Assembly (NCBI GenBank): GCA_013003335.1
Contig: JABDJT010000195.1
Location: 1 to 27,736 of the forward strand
From: Verrucomicrobiales bacterium
Lineage (GTDB): Bacteria; Verrucomicrobiota; Verrucomicrobiia; Verrucomicrobiales; DEV007
Reading direction: 5' to 3'
DNA length: 27,736 nt
A program made the translations under genes and the position numbers. Positions 7,539-14,214 of this stretch are shown piece after piece. The notes under the pieces are model-generated. The model did no database searches, had not been told where the DNA came from, and was given only the letters and a program-made list of their open reading frames with translations. Position 1 is the first letter of the stretch, and every line of letters begins with the position of its first letter.

Positions 7539-8083
7539 CCACGGCGTTGTTCCACCTACTAAGTGAGGCCCAGAGTCCGTCGGAACCCTTCGAGGTTCCA
7601 GCGGGCGTGACGGCCTTGAATTTAACTGGAGCATTGCCCGAACCCGCGAACCGGGATGATTCCGTCGCAATTGAACTAGAGTCGATTCAGACAAGCCGGG
7701 GAGCCCGCCTCTTCGCGATGTCGGCACTGCGCGGTCCGGAGGTGCGGATCAACGACTTCCAAATGGCACCGATCGCTCTGCTCCACGCCGGAGACCAAAT
7801 CCGGGTGAATTCGGGCCCTGCCTATGAGATCGCGCTGTTCCACAAGCCTGCGGTCGGTCCGGCGAAGGATCACCAGGTCGGACGCATGTGCCCGGTTTGC
7901 CTTGGCTCCGTTGAAACAGGGGTTCCTGTTCTCGAATGCGGATGCGGCGCGGTCTTTCACTTGGAAACCGAAGGCGAAGCTCCCCTCGAATGCGCGCTCG
8001 CGATCACGGAATGCAGCCAGTGCCAGCAGCCCCTCCAATTGGAACAGGGGTATCAACCCGAACCGGAATTTCTGAGCCGATGA
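7535..8083 (+). CDS. FHA-like / prokaryotic RING-like zinc protein (candidate E3)
   Basis: 182 residues. The C-terminal part has the ordered metal ligands C119-x2-C122, C135, C137, H142, C153 and C160-x2-C163. This fits a binuclear RING or prokaryotic RING-like treble clef (CPVC ... ECGCGAVFH ... CSQC). The N-terminal 110 residues are beta-rich and end in a segment (VRINDFQMAPIALLHAGDQIRV) that resembles the last strands of FHA domains, where LxxGDxIxVG is common. RING-like domains recruit E2 enzymes, and bacterial versions are known to occur with E1, E2 and ubiquitin-like genes. Position supports this: overlaps of 4 bp join it to the gene before and to the E1-like gene after. An E3 or adaptor role is inferred. 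The RING-like pattern is reasonably strong, the FHA part weaker. Confidence 0.72.
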   Translation: MTTALFHLLSEAQSPSEPFEVPAGVTALNLTGALPEPANRDDSVAIELESIQTSRGARLFAMSALRGPEVRINDFQMAPIALLHAGDQIRVNSGPAYEIALFHKPAVGPAKDHQVGRMCPVCLGSVETGVPVLECGCGAVFHLETEGEAPLECALAITECSQCQQPLQLEQGYQPEPEFLSR

Positions 8084-9327
8084 CCGCTCCGTTTCCCCAG
8101 TTCCGAAAAATTCCCGTGCCGTTTCTCGGCGCATCGCTCGGGCTCTCGGCTCCTCGCGAAGCCCGGCTTCCAGCCCTCTACGGGGCCCCGGAAAACGCAG
8201 GGGAAATCATCAGTGGCCACCGGCCTCTTGTCGTGGGGAATGGAGCAGTCGGCGGCGCCATCGCTCTCCACATGGCCCGTCTCCAACCCGCCGCTCTTTT
8301 CCTCACCGACCCAAAATCGTTCAAAGAAGAATCCATTTTGACTCAGCCGATCGATCCCGTCTCGATCGGAAAACCCAAGGCCGCTGAAATCGGTCGCCGC
8401 TGCAAAGCCATCAGCCCGAACACCGAGGTTCATGTTTTTTGCGGATCCATCCAGGAACTCGATCTCGCGGAATTGGCCGGAACAACCGCCCTGTTTCTTG
8501 CCACAGACAACATCGCCGCGGAGGTGGAGGCCAGCCAAATCGCGCTCCGTCTCGGAATTCCGGTCATCCATGCAGCAGTGCACGGGGCAACGACAGTCGC
8601 GCAGGTCCGGGTATTCGATATCGGTCGCGAACCGGATAGCCCGTGCCCTGCGTGTCTGCTCAACGCAGAGGAAATCACCCAAATGAACGAGCAGGCCACC
8701 TTTCCCTGCGACCCGGGATCAGTCACGGCAGCCTCCGCCAGAGATGTCCAAACAGCTCCCACGGTCTCGCTGCCAAATCTCTGCTCTCTCGCAGCCGATC
8801 TCGCGGTCATGCAGTTTTTGAAGCTGGCTCTGCCGTTCGGAACGCCGGTCGGAAACACGATGCTCGAATTTTGCGGACACACCGGAAAATCCTGGCTCAC
8901 GCCAACCGGACGAAACCCAAACTGCTCCTGCGATCACCTCGCCTGGCAGATCCGGGCGTCCTCGCGCCCCAACCTGGCCGATGCAACACTCGGCGATCTC
9001 GTCCGGGATTTCGTTGTCGACCCGGGTTCCGGCGCGACTTTCCAGATCGCCGCCTTCGACTGGCTGGACCGCACCGCCTGCCCGACCGGGCATCACGAAT
9101 CGCCCGTCCGTCGATTCGTCCCCGAACTCCAACCAATCGAATTCCCGCCCTGTCCGGAGTGTCAGGCGCCTGTCACCAGCCCACCGTTGGCCCGTCGAAA
9201 CGCCGTTTTTTCGGAGTCTCTCGGCAATGCCATTGATACCCCACTCCGCGAACTCGGAATCAATTCGAATCCACCCTGGATCCGCTTCGATTTCGCGGAC
9301 CGGACCGCCCTGCTTCTTTCTGCCTGA
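8080..9327 (+). CDS. E1-like ubiquitin-activating ThiF/MoeB-fold enzyme (module 1)
   Basis: 415 residues from the ATG at 8080, which overlaps the previous stop as ATGA. The Rossmann nucleotide loop is VVGNGAVGG (G53 to G59). Zinc-type pairs are C189-x2-C192 and C282-x-C284. C210 lies 18 residues after the first pair, where ThiF and MoeB carry the Cys that reacts with the activated C-terminus. A C-terminal extension of about 130 residues, absent from small ThiF proteins, holds C334, H338 and C358-x2-C361 and may bind another zinc. The family adenylates the C-terminal Gly of a beta-grasp protein. Placed directly before an E2-like gene and near a ubiquitin-like gene ending Gly-Gly, it most likely activates that protein. 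A sulfur-carrier role as in thiamin or molybdopterin synthesis is less likely in this context. Confidence 0.85.
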   Translation: MTAPFPQFRKIPVPFLGASLGLSAPREARLPALYGAPENAGEIISGHRPLVVGNGAVGGAIALHMARLQPAALFLTDPKSFKEESILTQPIDPVSIGKPKAAEIGRRCKAISPNTEVHVFCGSIQELDLAELAGTTALFLATDNIAAEVEASQIALRLGIPVIHAAVHGATTVAQVRVFDIGREPDSPCPACLLNAEEITQMNEQATFPCDPGSVTAASARDVQTAPTVSLPNLCSLAADLAVMQFLKLALPFGTPVGNTMLEFCGHTGKSWLTPTGRNPNCSCDHLAWQIRASSRPNLADATLGDLVRDFVVDPGSGATFQIAAFDWLDRTACPTGHHESPVRRFVPELQPIEFPPCPECQAPVTSPPLARRNAVFSESLGNAIDTPLRELGINSNPPWIRFDFADRTALLLSA

Positions 9328-9356
9328 ACCAATACAAAACCCTCATCGAATCAGAC

Positions 9357-9989
9357 ATGACAACCACCCCCGCCCCGCAACTGCCGGTCAACCCCGGCTT
9401 ATCGAGCCTCAACCAGGTCGTATTGAATCCTTTTTTCCAGGAACATTTCGACAAAGGAATCCGTTCCTGCATCGGCTCCGGCTGCTATTCCACCCGAATG
9501 AAAGCTGAGTTCCACGAATTCCTCGCGCTCGCCCAGCTTTCCAAAAAAATCGAGCCTCTCGCCGCCTCCTTCGAGGGGACGTTCCAGTTGCACTTCATCC
9601 TGCAATCCCCGCTGCCCGTGCGGGACGCCGATGGAAACGTCGAAATTTTTGACTGGGCACACCTCCACCTCAGCTACCCCGAGCGGGCCGTTCGCCAGCC
9701 ACAACCCGGAACCGGTTTTGTTCAGATCGTCGTGCCGGACCGCGTTTTTCTGCCGAACGTTTCGCCCACCCTGCCGGGTCTCCCCTCCCAAGTCCTGTGC
9801 CTCGGTCCGACCCTCCCTGCGGGGATTCGCCTCCGCGAAATCATCCTCAAAACGCGGGACGCTCTCACCCTCAACAGCGTCCAGAAGGACCTGCTCGATT
9901 CCGCTGGCGTGATGAATCCCGAAGCCGCCCTGTGGTGGCAGCAAAATCACCCGCGCATCCCCCTCACCCGCGAACCCTTTCTCGCCTGA
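9357..9989 (+). CDS. E2-like (UBC-fold) conjugating enzyme
   Basis: 210 residues. The second half follows the E2 pattern: WAHLHLSYPERAV (strand with the PxxYP-like turn), VPDRVFLPNVSP (where canonical E2s have FHPNV), VLCLGP with candidate active C148 (canonical GxICLDIL), then helix IILKTRDALTLNS and AALWWQQN, matching the usual end of UBC domains. Asn in LPNV is kept, the His of HPN is not. E2 enzymes carry a ubiquitin-like protein as a thioester and pass it to a substrate lysine. The gene lies 29 bp after the E1-like gene and 4 bp before an unknown gene. Fold and Cys are read by eye, but the fit with the neighbours makes the call likely. Confidence 0.78.
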   Translation: MTTTPAPQLPVNPGLSSLNQVVLNPFFQEHFDKGIRSCIGSGCYSTRMKAEFHEFLALAQLSKKIEPLAASFEGTFQLHFILQSPLPVRDADGNVEIFDWAHLHLSYPERAVRQPQPGTGFVQIVVPDRVFLPNVSPTLPGLPSQVLCLGPTLPAGIRLREIILKTRDALTLNSVQKDLLDSAGVMNPEAALWWQQNHPRIPLTREPFLA

Positions 9990-9993
9990 AATC

Positions 9994-10494
9994 ATGCAGA
10001 TGGATCTCCTCACTGCCGAACCGGAAACCGGTACCGATCGCACTATTCACGAGATGCTCGATCAATGGCTTCCCCCGGACTCACGGGTTGTTCGTCATGG
10101 CAGCCTGCTCCGCGAAATCGAACTGGTCGAAGACCGGTTCCTCCGCGTGGAATTGGCTGCCATTCTTGCCGATCTGCCGGAAGACCGCTTTCGCTGGCTC
10201 GAATTTTTTGTCGCCGGGGCGCGAAACAACTGGCCGCACGCCCGGCTCGCCATTTCCGCAGACCGAACGGCTGCCTTCGCGGAAGCGGACCTGGAATGCA
10301 GCTCCCCCGAAACCCTGCGCGACTCCCTGCCCGTCGCCGTCCACTCCCTCCGCTGGCTCGTCGTTGCCCTCGCGGAAACGGCCGAATTTCTCGCGGATCC
10401 AGCCTCCACTTGCGAGGCGCTCAACCGCAAACAGTTCCTGCCGGAAGCGGAATTCTCCGCCGGCCGGCAAAACCAAAAACCAAACAAAAAATGA
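9994..10494 (+). CDS. hypothetical protein between E2-like and ubiquitin-like genes
   Basis: 166 residues, unrecognised. The N-terminal half alternates helix and strand (IELVEDRFLRVELAAILADL, FRWLEFFVAGARNNW), followed by ARLAISADRTAAFAEADLE and a long helix (VAVHSLRWLVVALAETAEFL). The tail is Lys/Gln/Asn-rich. This alpha/beta alternation with an open sheet and a C-terminal helix recalls small chaperone-like folds (YbjN or type III chaperone type), without a diagnostic motif. It has no Cys at all, so it cannot be a thioester enzyme. It is only 4 bp after the E2-like gene and its stop overlaps the ubiquitin-like start as ATGA (10491-10494), so it is part of the conjugation module and may act as a partner of E2 or of the ubiquitin-like protein. 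Confidence 0.7.
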   Translation: MQMDLLTAEPETGTDRTIHEMLDQWLPPDSRVVRHGSLLREIELVEDRFLRVELAAILADLPEDRFRWLEFFVAGARNNWPHARLAISADRTAAFAEADLECSSPETLRDSLPVAVHSLRWLVVALAETAEFLADPASTCEALNRKQFLPEAEFSAGRQNQKPNKK

Positions 10495-10805
10495 AAGTCG
10501 ACACTCCCACCCAAAACGAAGAATCGACCCGCAAACACGGCTACTCCCTGGAGGCAGTCGATGTGACCGGCACGAACTCCGTTGAGGTCCGCGGCGTGGC
10601 ACCCTCGATTCCCACACGGGACATCACAGGTGTCTTTGCGTCCGAACTGAATCTCAGTTCCGACGTCGCCTGGATGCTGAGAAGTGATCGCACCGGCTCG
10701 ATCCTCGATGAGGAAACTCCCATCGGCGAGCAGGTCGAGTCCGGTTCACGGGTCGTCCTTACGCCTAAAACACACTTGGGCGGAAACCACGACCTCGATC
10801 AGTAA
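10491..10805 (+). CDS. ubiquitin-like beta-grasp protein with C-terminal Gly-Gly and tail (Ubl 1)
   Basis: 104 residues from the ATG at 10491. After a polar N-terminal tail of about 17 residues comes one beta-grasp-type domain: a strand pair (SLEAVDVTGTNSVEVRGV), a helix region (TRDITGVFASELNLS), WMLRSDRTGSILDEETPIGEQV, and the last strand SRVVLTPKTHLGG. The L-x-E-x-T/S-P-I-G pattern before the last strand is like ubiquitin's turn. Gly97-Gly98 are followed by NHDLDQ, a six-residue tail that would have to be removed before activation, as in eukaryotic ubiquitin precursors. The JAMM protease encoded 103 bp downstream is the natural candidate to remove it. It is the probable substrate of the E1-like and E2-like proteins just upstream. 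Confidence 0.78.
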   Translation: MKVDTPTQNEESTRKHGYSLEAVDVTGTNSVEVRGVAPSIPTRDITGVFASELNLSSDVAWMLRSDRTGSILDEETPIGEQVESGSRVVLTPKTHLGGNHDLDQ

Positions 10806-10908
10806 ACGGCACCGCTTTCCGGGGCGGGGTGACGACTGCGAAAAGCACGTTCCCCGCTCCGGTTTTGCGGCTCTCCCATTTTTTTAAAACCAGGCAAACC
10901 CCCGAATC

Positions 10909-12096
10909 ATGTCCACCATCGCCCAATCTCCCGTTTCACCAGCCGCGGCTGCGAAGACGCTTCCCGATACATCGCTGCCCCTCAATCAAACCGGGCTGGC
11001 CATCGAAATCCTCGAGGCTGAAACACAAAAAACCATCGGAATGGAACCGGTTCACGAGGCCGATTTCTCCGAAGCGATTCACGAAAACTGGCGGGAAAAC
11101 CATCTCCGCAAAGGCCTCATCAAAGCGTCTCCGGACGATCTTCCCATCGAAGCGATTCTCATCGCCGACAAGGAAAACCCCGCCCGCTGCCTCGGCTACG
11201 CGCTCACTATGCCCGGCCCGGACGGGAAGACGGCGCACTCCGTTTTCTCTGTCTACAGCCTCGATTTCGTGGCCCGCCGCGGTATCCAGCGACTGCGGCA
11301 AAATGGCAAAATCGAAAAAGACACGGCAACGTTTTACCGGCTCGCCTACCAGCCCGGTCTCCTACCGGCAGCGGAAAAACCGGCCAACCAAACCGGCATG
11401 ACCGTCGTCCGGCAAAAGCCGGAATTGCACTACCTCCGCGTCCCGCTGGCACCGCTGCTCGACCGGGCCACAACCGATCCTCTCCCCCTCGGCCTGTCCG
11501 GTGAAGAGAAAGCTTTCCCCGTTTTCTTCACCGAAAAAGCCCTCCAACAGGCGGAGGAATGCTCGCGAAAAGGCGCGGTCGACAATCCCAATTTTGAAAG
11601 CGGCGGCGTGCTGGCCGGATCACTCGCATCCTGCCCTGACACCGGCGAATTTTTTGCGATCGTCCACGCGGTCTTCCCCGCGACAGACACCGAGGAGACC
11701 CTCGTCTCCCTCACTTTCTCCGGCAAAAGCTGGGCGCGAATTCAGTCCATCGTCCAGGCCCGGCAAAAAATCCAGCCCGCCTTTCGCCTGCTCGGAAACT
11801 GTCATGGCCATAATTTTGTACCGAATGACGGGCAAACCTGCGAAGCATGCCCGACCCGCGAACATTGCGATTCACACAACCTTTTCTGCTCCGCCGACGA
11901 CCGCGAATGGACGCGGGCTGTGTTCGGAAAAAACCCGTTTCAGCTCTGCCAGATTTTCGGCCTCACCGCTCGCGGAGATCACGCTCGCGGGCTCTTCGGC
12001 CTGCACGACGGGCGCCTCAACCTCCGTGAATTTCACATCATGCCGGACTTCAACCCGGCCGACTACAAAAACGATTCAACAGGGTCTGTTCGTTGA
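10909..12096 (+). CDS. JAB/JAMM metalloprotease with Cys-rich insert (candidate deubiquitinase, module 1)
   Basis: 395 residues. The first 200 form a separate alpha/beta region of unknown fold. The C-terminal half is a JAMM domain: E230 in FESGGVLAG, H299-G-H301 in GNCHGH, and S328-A-D-D331. These are the Glu, HxH and SxxD of the zinc protease. Canonical members have about 7 to 10 residues between HxH and the Ser; here there are 26, including C311, C314, C320 and C327, which may hold a structural zinc or disulfide. The likely role is maturation of the Gly-Gly protein and/or its removal from targets. The last codons and stop (12094-12096) lie inside repeat copy 2. The 103-bp gap upstream (10806-10908) holds nothing recognisable. 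Confidence 0.82.
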   Translation: MSTIAQSPVSPAAAAKTLPDTSLPLNQTGLAIEILEAETQKTIGMEPVHEADFSEAIHENWRENHLRKGLIKASPDDLPIEAILIADKENPARCLGYALTMPGPDGKTAHSVFSVYSLDFVARRGIQRLRQNGKIEKDTATFYRLAYQPGLLPAAEKPANQTGMTVVRQKPELHYLRVPLAPLLDRATTDPLPLGLSGEEKAFPVFFTEKALQQAEECSRKGAVDNPNFESGGVLAGSLASCPDTGEFFAIVHAVFPATDTEETLVSLTFSGKSWARIQSIVQARQKIQPAFRLLGNCHGHNFVPNDGQTCEACPTREHCDSHNLFCSADDREWTRAVFGKNPFQLCQIFGLTARGDHARGLFGLHDGRLNLREFHIMPDFNPADYKNDSTGSVR

Positions 12097-12114
12097 ACCA
12101 ACCCTGTTGGATCG
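12077..12114 (+). repeat. 38-bp intergenic palindromic element, copy 2
   Basis: Arms CAACAGGGT (12077-12085) and ACCCTGTTG (12101-12109) pair perfectly, with an inner GTTC (12088-12091) / GAAC (12095-12098) stem. It supplies the final codons and the TGA of the module-1 JAMM gene and separates module 1 from the AAA ATPase gene. It is in direct orientation relative to copies 3, 4 and 5. Confidence 0.88.
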
Positions 12115-12151
12115 AAAACCCGAATTTCAATCCTGACAAAACACCCAAAAA

Positions 12152-13900
12152 ATGAAATCGCCGTTTCCACAGAAAAAGAAAAAAAACGCCCCGATAGGAC
12201 AGTTCCTCGCCGACGAATCGCTGCCCGTCGATCACCGGCGCGAGATTCTGAAGATGAATCTTCTCGAACCGACGCCGGAATCGAATCAGCTGATGGACGA
12301 AATCATCGCCGTGATGAAAAATCAGCACGCCGAGTCCGCATTCCTGAAAAAAAACGAGCAGCTCGCCACTCTAATCAAAGAACTGGAATCCGGTCCGCTC
12401 CGGGCTGCCGTTTTCATTTCCGTCGACGGGAAAACTGCCCAGGTCATGCTGGAAGACGGGCTGATCGCCTTTTCCGTCGTGCCGAATGAAAAGCTCGCCA
12501 AAAGCCTCCGCAAAGGCGATCGCGTCCTCGTCGACGGCCGTGCCCGCGCCATTCTCCGGCGTGCGCCCGCGCCCCTGAAAATCGGCGACGAAGCTGTTTT
12601 CGAACGCCGCGTCAACGGCGGCTACGTCGAGGTCACGCTTCGGGGTCAGGAAAAATGCGTGTTTTACCCGACCCAGGATCTCGAAGAAAAGATCGAGAGC
12701 GGCGAAGTCGAGCCGGGCGCGAAATTCATCGTCAACGCCCGGCAATCGATCGCGATCGACGCCTTGCCACCGGAAGACGGTTTCTCCAGCTTCAAATTCC
12801 TTGTGAACGAGCCCGTTCCGGATGTGCTCGCGGAGCGCGACATCGGCAATCCGCCGGCCATCATTCAACAGGTCGCCCAGCATGTGGACATTGAGATGAA
12901 TCATCCCGAATTGCGTCGGGAGTTCGGTCTTCCCCGCTCGCTGATGGCTCTCCTCACCGGCATCCCCGGCACGGGTAAAACCCTCTCGATCGAAGCGATC
13001 TGGAAAAAAATTTACGAAATCATGAGCGAAAAAACGGGAGTGCCGATCGAGGAACTCCCCCCGCGAGTCTTCCGCCTTCGGATGAGCAAGATCCTGTCCG
13101 AATGGCTCGGACGCAGCGATAAAAATGTGGATCGGTTGTTCGATGAAATCTCACAGCTCGCCAATCAGGCATGGATCGCGCCCGACGGCAGCGAACATGA
13201 TCTCCCAGCGCTCGTGATTCTGGAAGAAATTGACGGGATCGCGAAAATGCGCGGACAGGATTCGATTTTCGACCGGATTCTGACAGGCATCCTTCAACGT
13301 CTTGATCCAAACCGGCCCGATGTGCGGGACAATCTCGTCATTTACCTGAGCACCTCGAACCTGCCGGAAGCGATTGACGTTGCCGCACTTCGGCGGGTCG
13401 GGGGGATCATCGAAAAGTTCGGCCGGCTCGATCGAGATGGCTTCCGCACCGTCCTGGAAAAACAGATCTCCCGGCTTCCCATCAAGGGCGGACCCGAACC
13501 TGTCGTCGCAGGTTTGACGGCCTGGTTGTTCAGCCCGAACGGCTCGGACCCGGGCGTAATCGAGCTGGATTACACCGGCTCGACGAACCCCGACAAACGC
13601 TACCGCCGCGATTTCCTGACGGGCGCGTTGATCAATCGAGCCGTCCGCCAGGCTTCTGAAGCGGCTGCGACCGAGGCCTACGAGGGCAAAAACGGCAGCG
13701 GCATTCACCTCGAACATTTCGTCGAATCGATGAATCGCCAGATTCTCGCGACAGCCGATCAAATCTCGGCTCACAACGCCGACAGGTTCATCGAAATCCC
13801 CGATTCGGCCCGCGTGGCGAACGTTCGCCGCATTCCCCAGCCGGATCTGTTTCCGCTTCAACTCCAAACACAACCCGAACATCCAACCAGAAAATCATGA
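12152..13900 (+). CDS. AAA ATPase of proteasome-activator type (Mpa/ARC/PAN-like)
   Basis: 582 residues, close to Mpa and ARC (about 590 to 610). A basic N-terminus and a helical coiled-coil-like part (about 28-75) are followed by two beta-rich domains compatible with tandem OB folds (about 78-215), then the AAA module: Walker A GIPGTGKT (270-277), pore-loop-like EWLG (W318-L-G320, where Mpa has YVG), Walker B LVILEEID ending at 361, sensor-1 STSN and a C-terminal helical lid. Two oddities: the usual Walker B Asp is Glu (EEID for DEID), and the RPGR stretch holding the arginine fingers reads RRVGG. The C-terminus has no GQYL or HbYX-type proteasome-docking motif. It probably remodels or unfolds tagged proteins. 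The stop overlaps the next start as ATGA. Confidence 0.82.
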   Translation: MKSPFPQKKKKNAPIGQFLADESLPVDHRREILKMNLLEPTPESNQLMDEIIAVMKNQHAESAFLKKNEQLATLIKELESGPLRAAVFISVDGKTAQVMLEDGLIAFSVVPNEKLAKSLRKGDRVLVDGRARAILRRAPAPLKIGDEAVFERRVNGGYVEVTLRGQEKCVFYPTQDLEEKIESGEVEPGAKFIVNARQSIAIDALPPEDGFSSFKFLVNEPVPDVLAERDIGNPPAIIQQVAQHVDIEMNHPELRREFGLPRSLMALLTGIPGTGKTLSIEAIWKKIYEIMSEKTGVPIEELPPRVFRLRMSKILSEWLGRSDKNVDRLFDEISQLANQAWIAPDGSEHDLPALVILEEIDGIAKMRGQDSIFDRILTGILQRLDPNRPDVRDNLVIYLSTSNLPEAIDVAALRRVGGIIEKFGRLDRDGFRTVLEKQISRLPIKGGPEPVVAGLTAWLFSPNGSDPGVIELDYTGSTNPDKRYRRDFLTGALINRAVRQASEAAATEAYEGKNGSGIHLEHFVESMNRQILATADQISAHNADRFIEIPDSARVANVRRIPQPDLFPLQLQTQPEHPTRKS

Positions 13901-14214
13901 AGGAACGAACCCCCGACCAACGCGAATCGTTTTCCGCCCCCTCCGGAATCGGCGCGATATTTGACGACGATTCGGACTCCGGTTCCGATGGAAATGCCAC
14001 CATCTCCTCCGGTATTCACGCCGGACAAATCCCGCTCGCCAACGCCTCCACTGTCGGCGAAATCCGGGCCCGATACCGTGACCGGTTTGAAATTCCGGTG
14101 GATTCCACCGCCGTGCTGGACGGCCGCGAGGTCGATGACAACACCGCGGTCCGAGAAGGCCAGAATCTCCGTTTTCGTCACACCGCCGGCGAAAAGGGTC
14201 TCTGTACAATCTAA
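13897..14214 (+). CDS. ubiquitin-like beta-grasp protein of PRTRC protein C type (Ubl 2)
   Basis: 105 residues. The N-terminal 35 are polar and acidic. The remainder reads as a small beta-grasp domain: IPLANASTVGEIRARYRDRFEIP, then STAVLDGREVDDNTAVREGQNLRF, close to ThiS/MoaD-type proteins in helix and turn order. The end RHTAGEKGLCTI lacks a terminal Gly-Gly and resembles the G-x-KG ending I associate with the ubiquitin-like protein C of PRTRC cassettes. How such proteins are conjugated, if they are, is not settled. It overlaps the ATPase gene by ATGA and the next gene by TAATG (14212-14216). The fold is likely; the PRTRC assignment rests also on the three genes that follow. Confidence 0.7.
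   Translation: MKERTPDQRESFSAPSGIGAIFDDDSDSGSDGNATISSGIHAGQIPLANASTVGEIRARYRDRFEIPVDSTAVLDGREVDDNTAVREGQNLRFRHTAGEKGLCTI

Noticed and set aside
6846..7727. Long minus-strand frame opposite the first operon genes
   Set aside because: It is a shadow of the plus-strand frames, which join by an ATGA overlap to a conserved-looking operon.
10829..11401. 190-codon frame overlapping the module-1 JAMM gene
   Set aside because: It is rich in Lys, Arg, Pro and Ser, as expected for an out-of-frame reading of the JAMM gene, which has a complete zinc motif.
12077..12114. Intrinsic terminator for the 38-bp element
   Set aside because: The hairpin is good, but no T-run follows the stem in any copy, so a Rho-independent terminator is not supported.
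12152..13900. Pup/UBact proteasome locus
   Set aside because: The ATPase resembles Mpa/ARC, but no Pup-like peptide, PafA ligase or 20S subunit gene is in the window, and the docking tail is absent.
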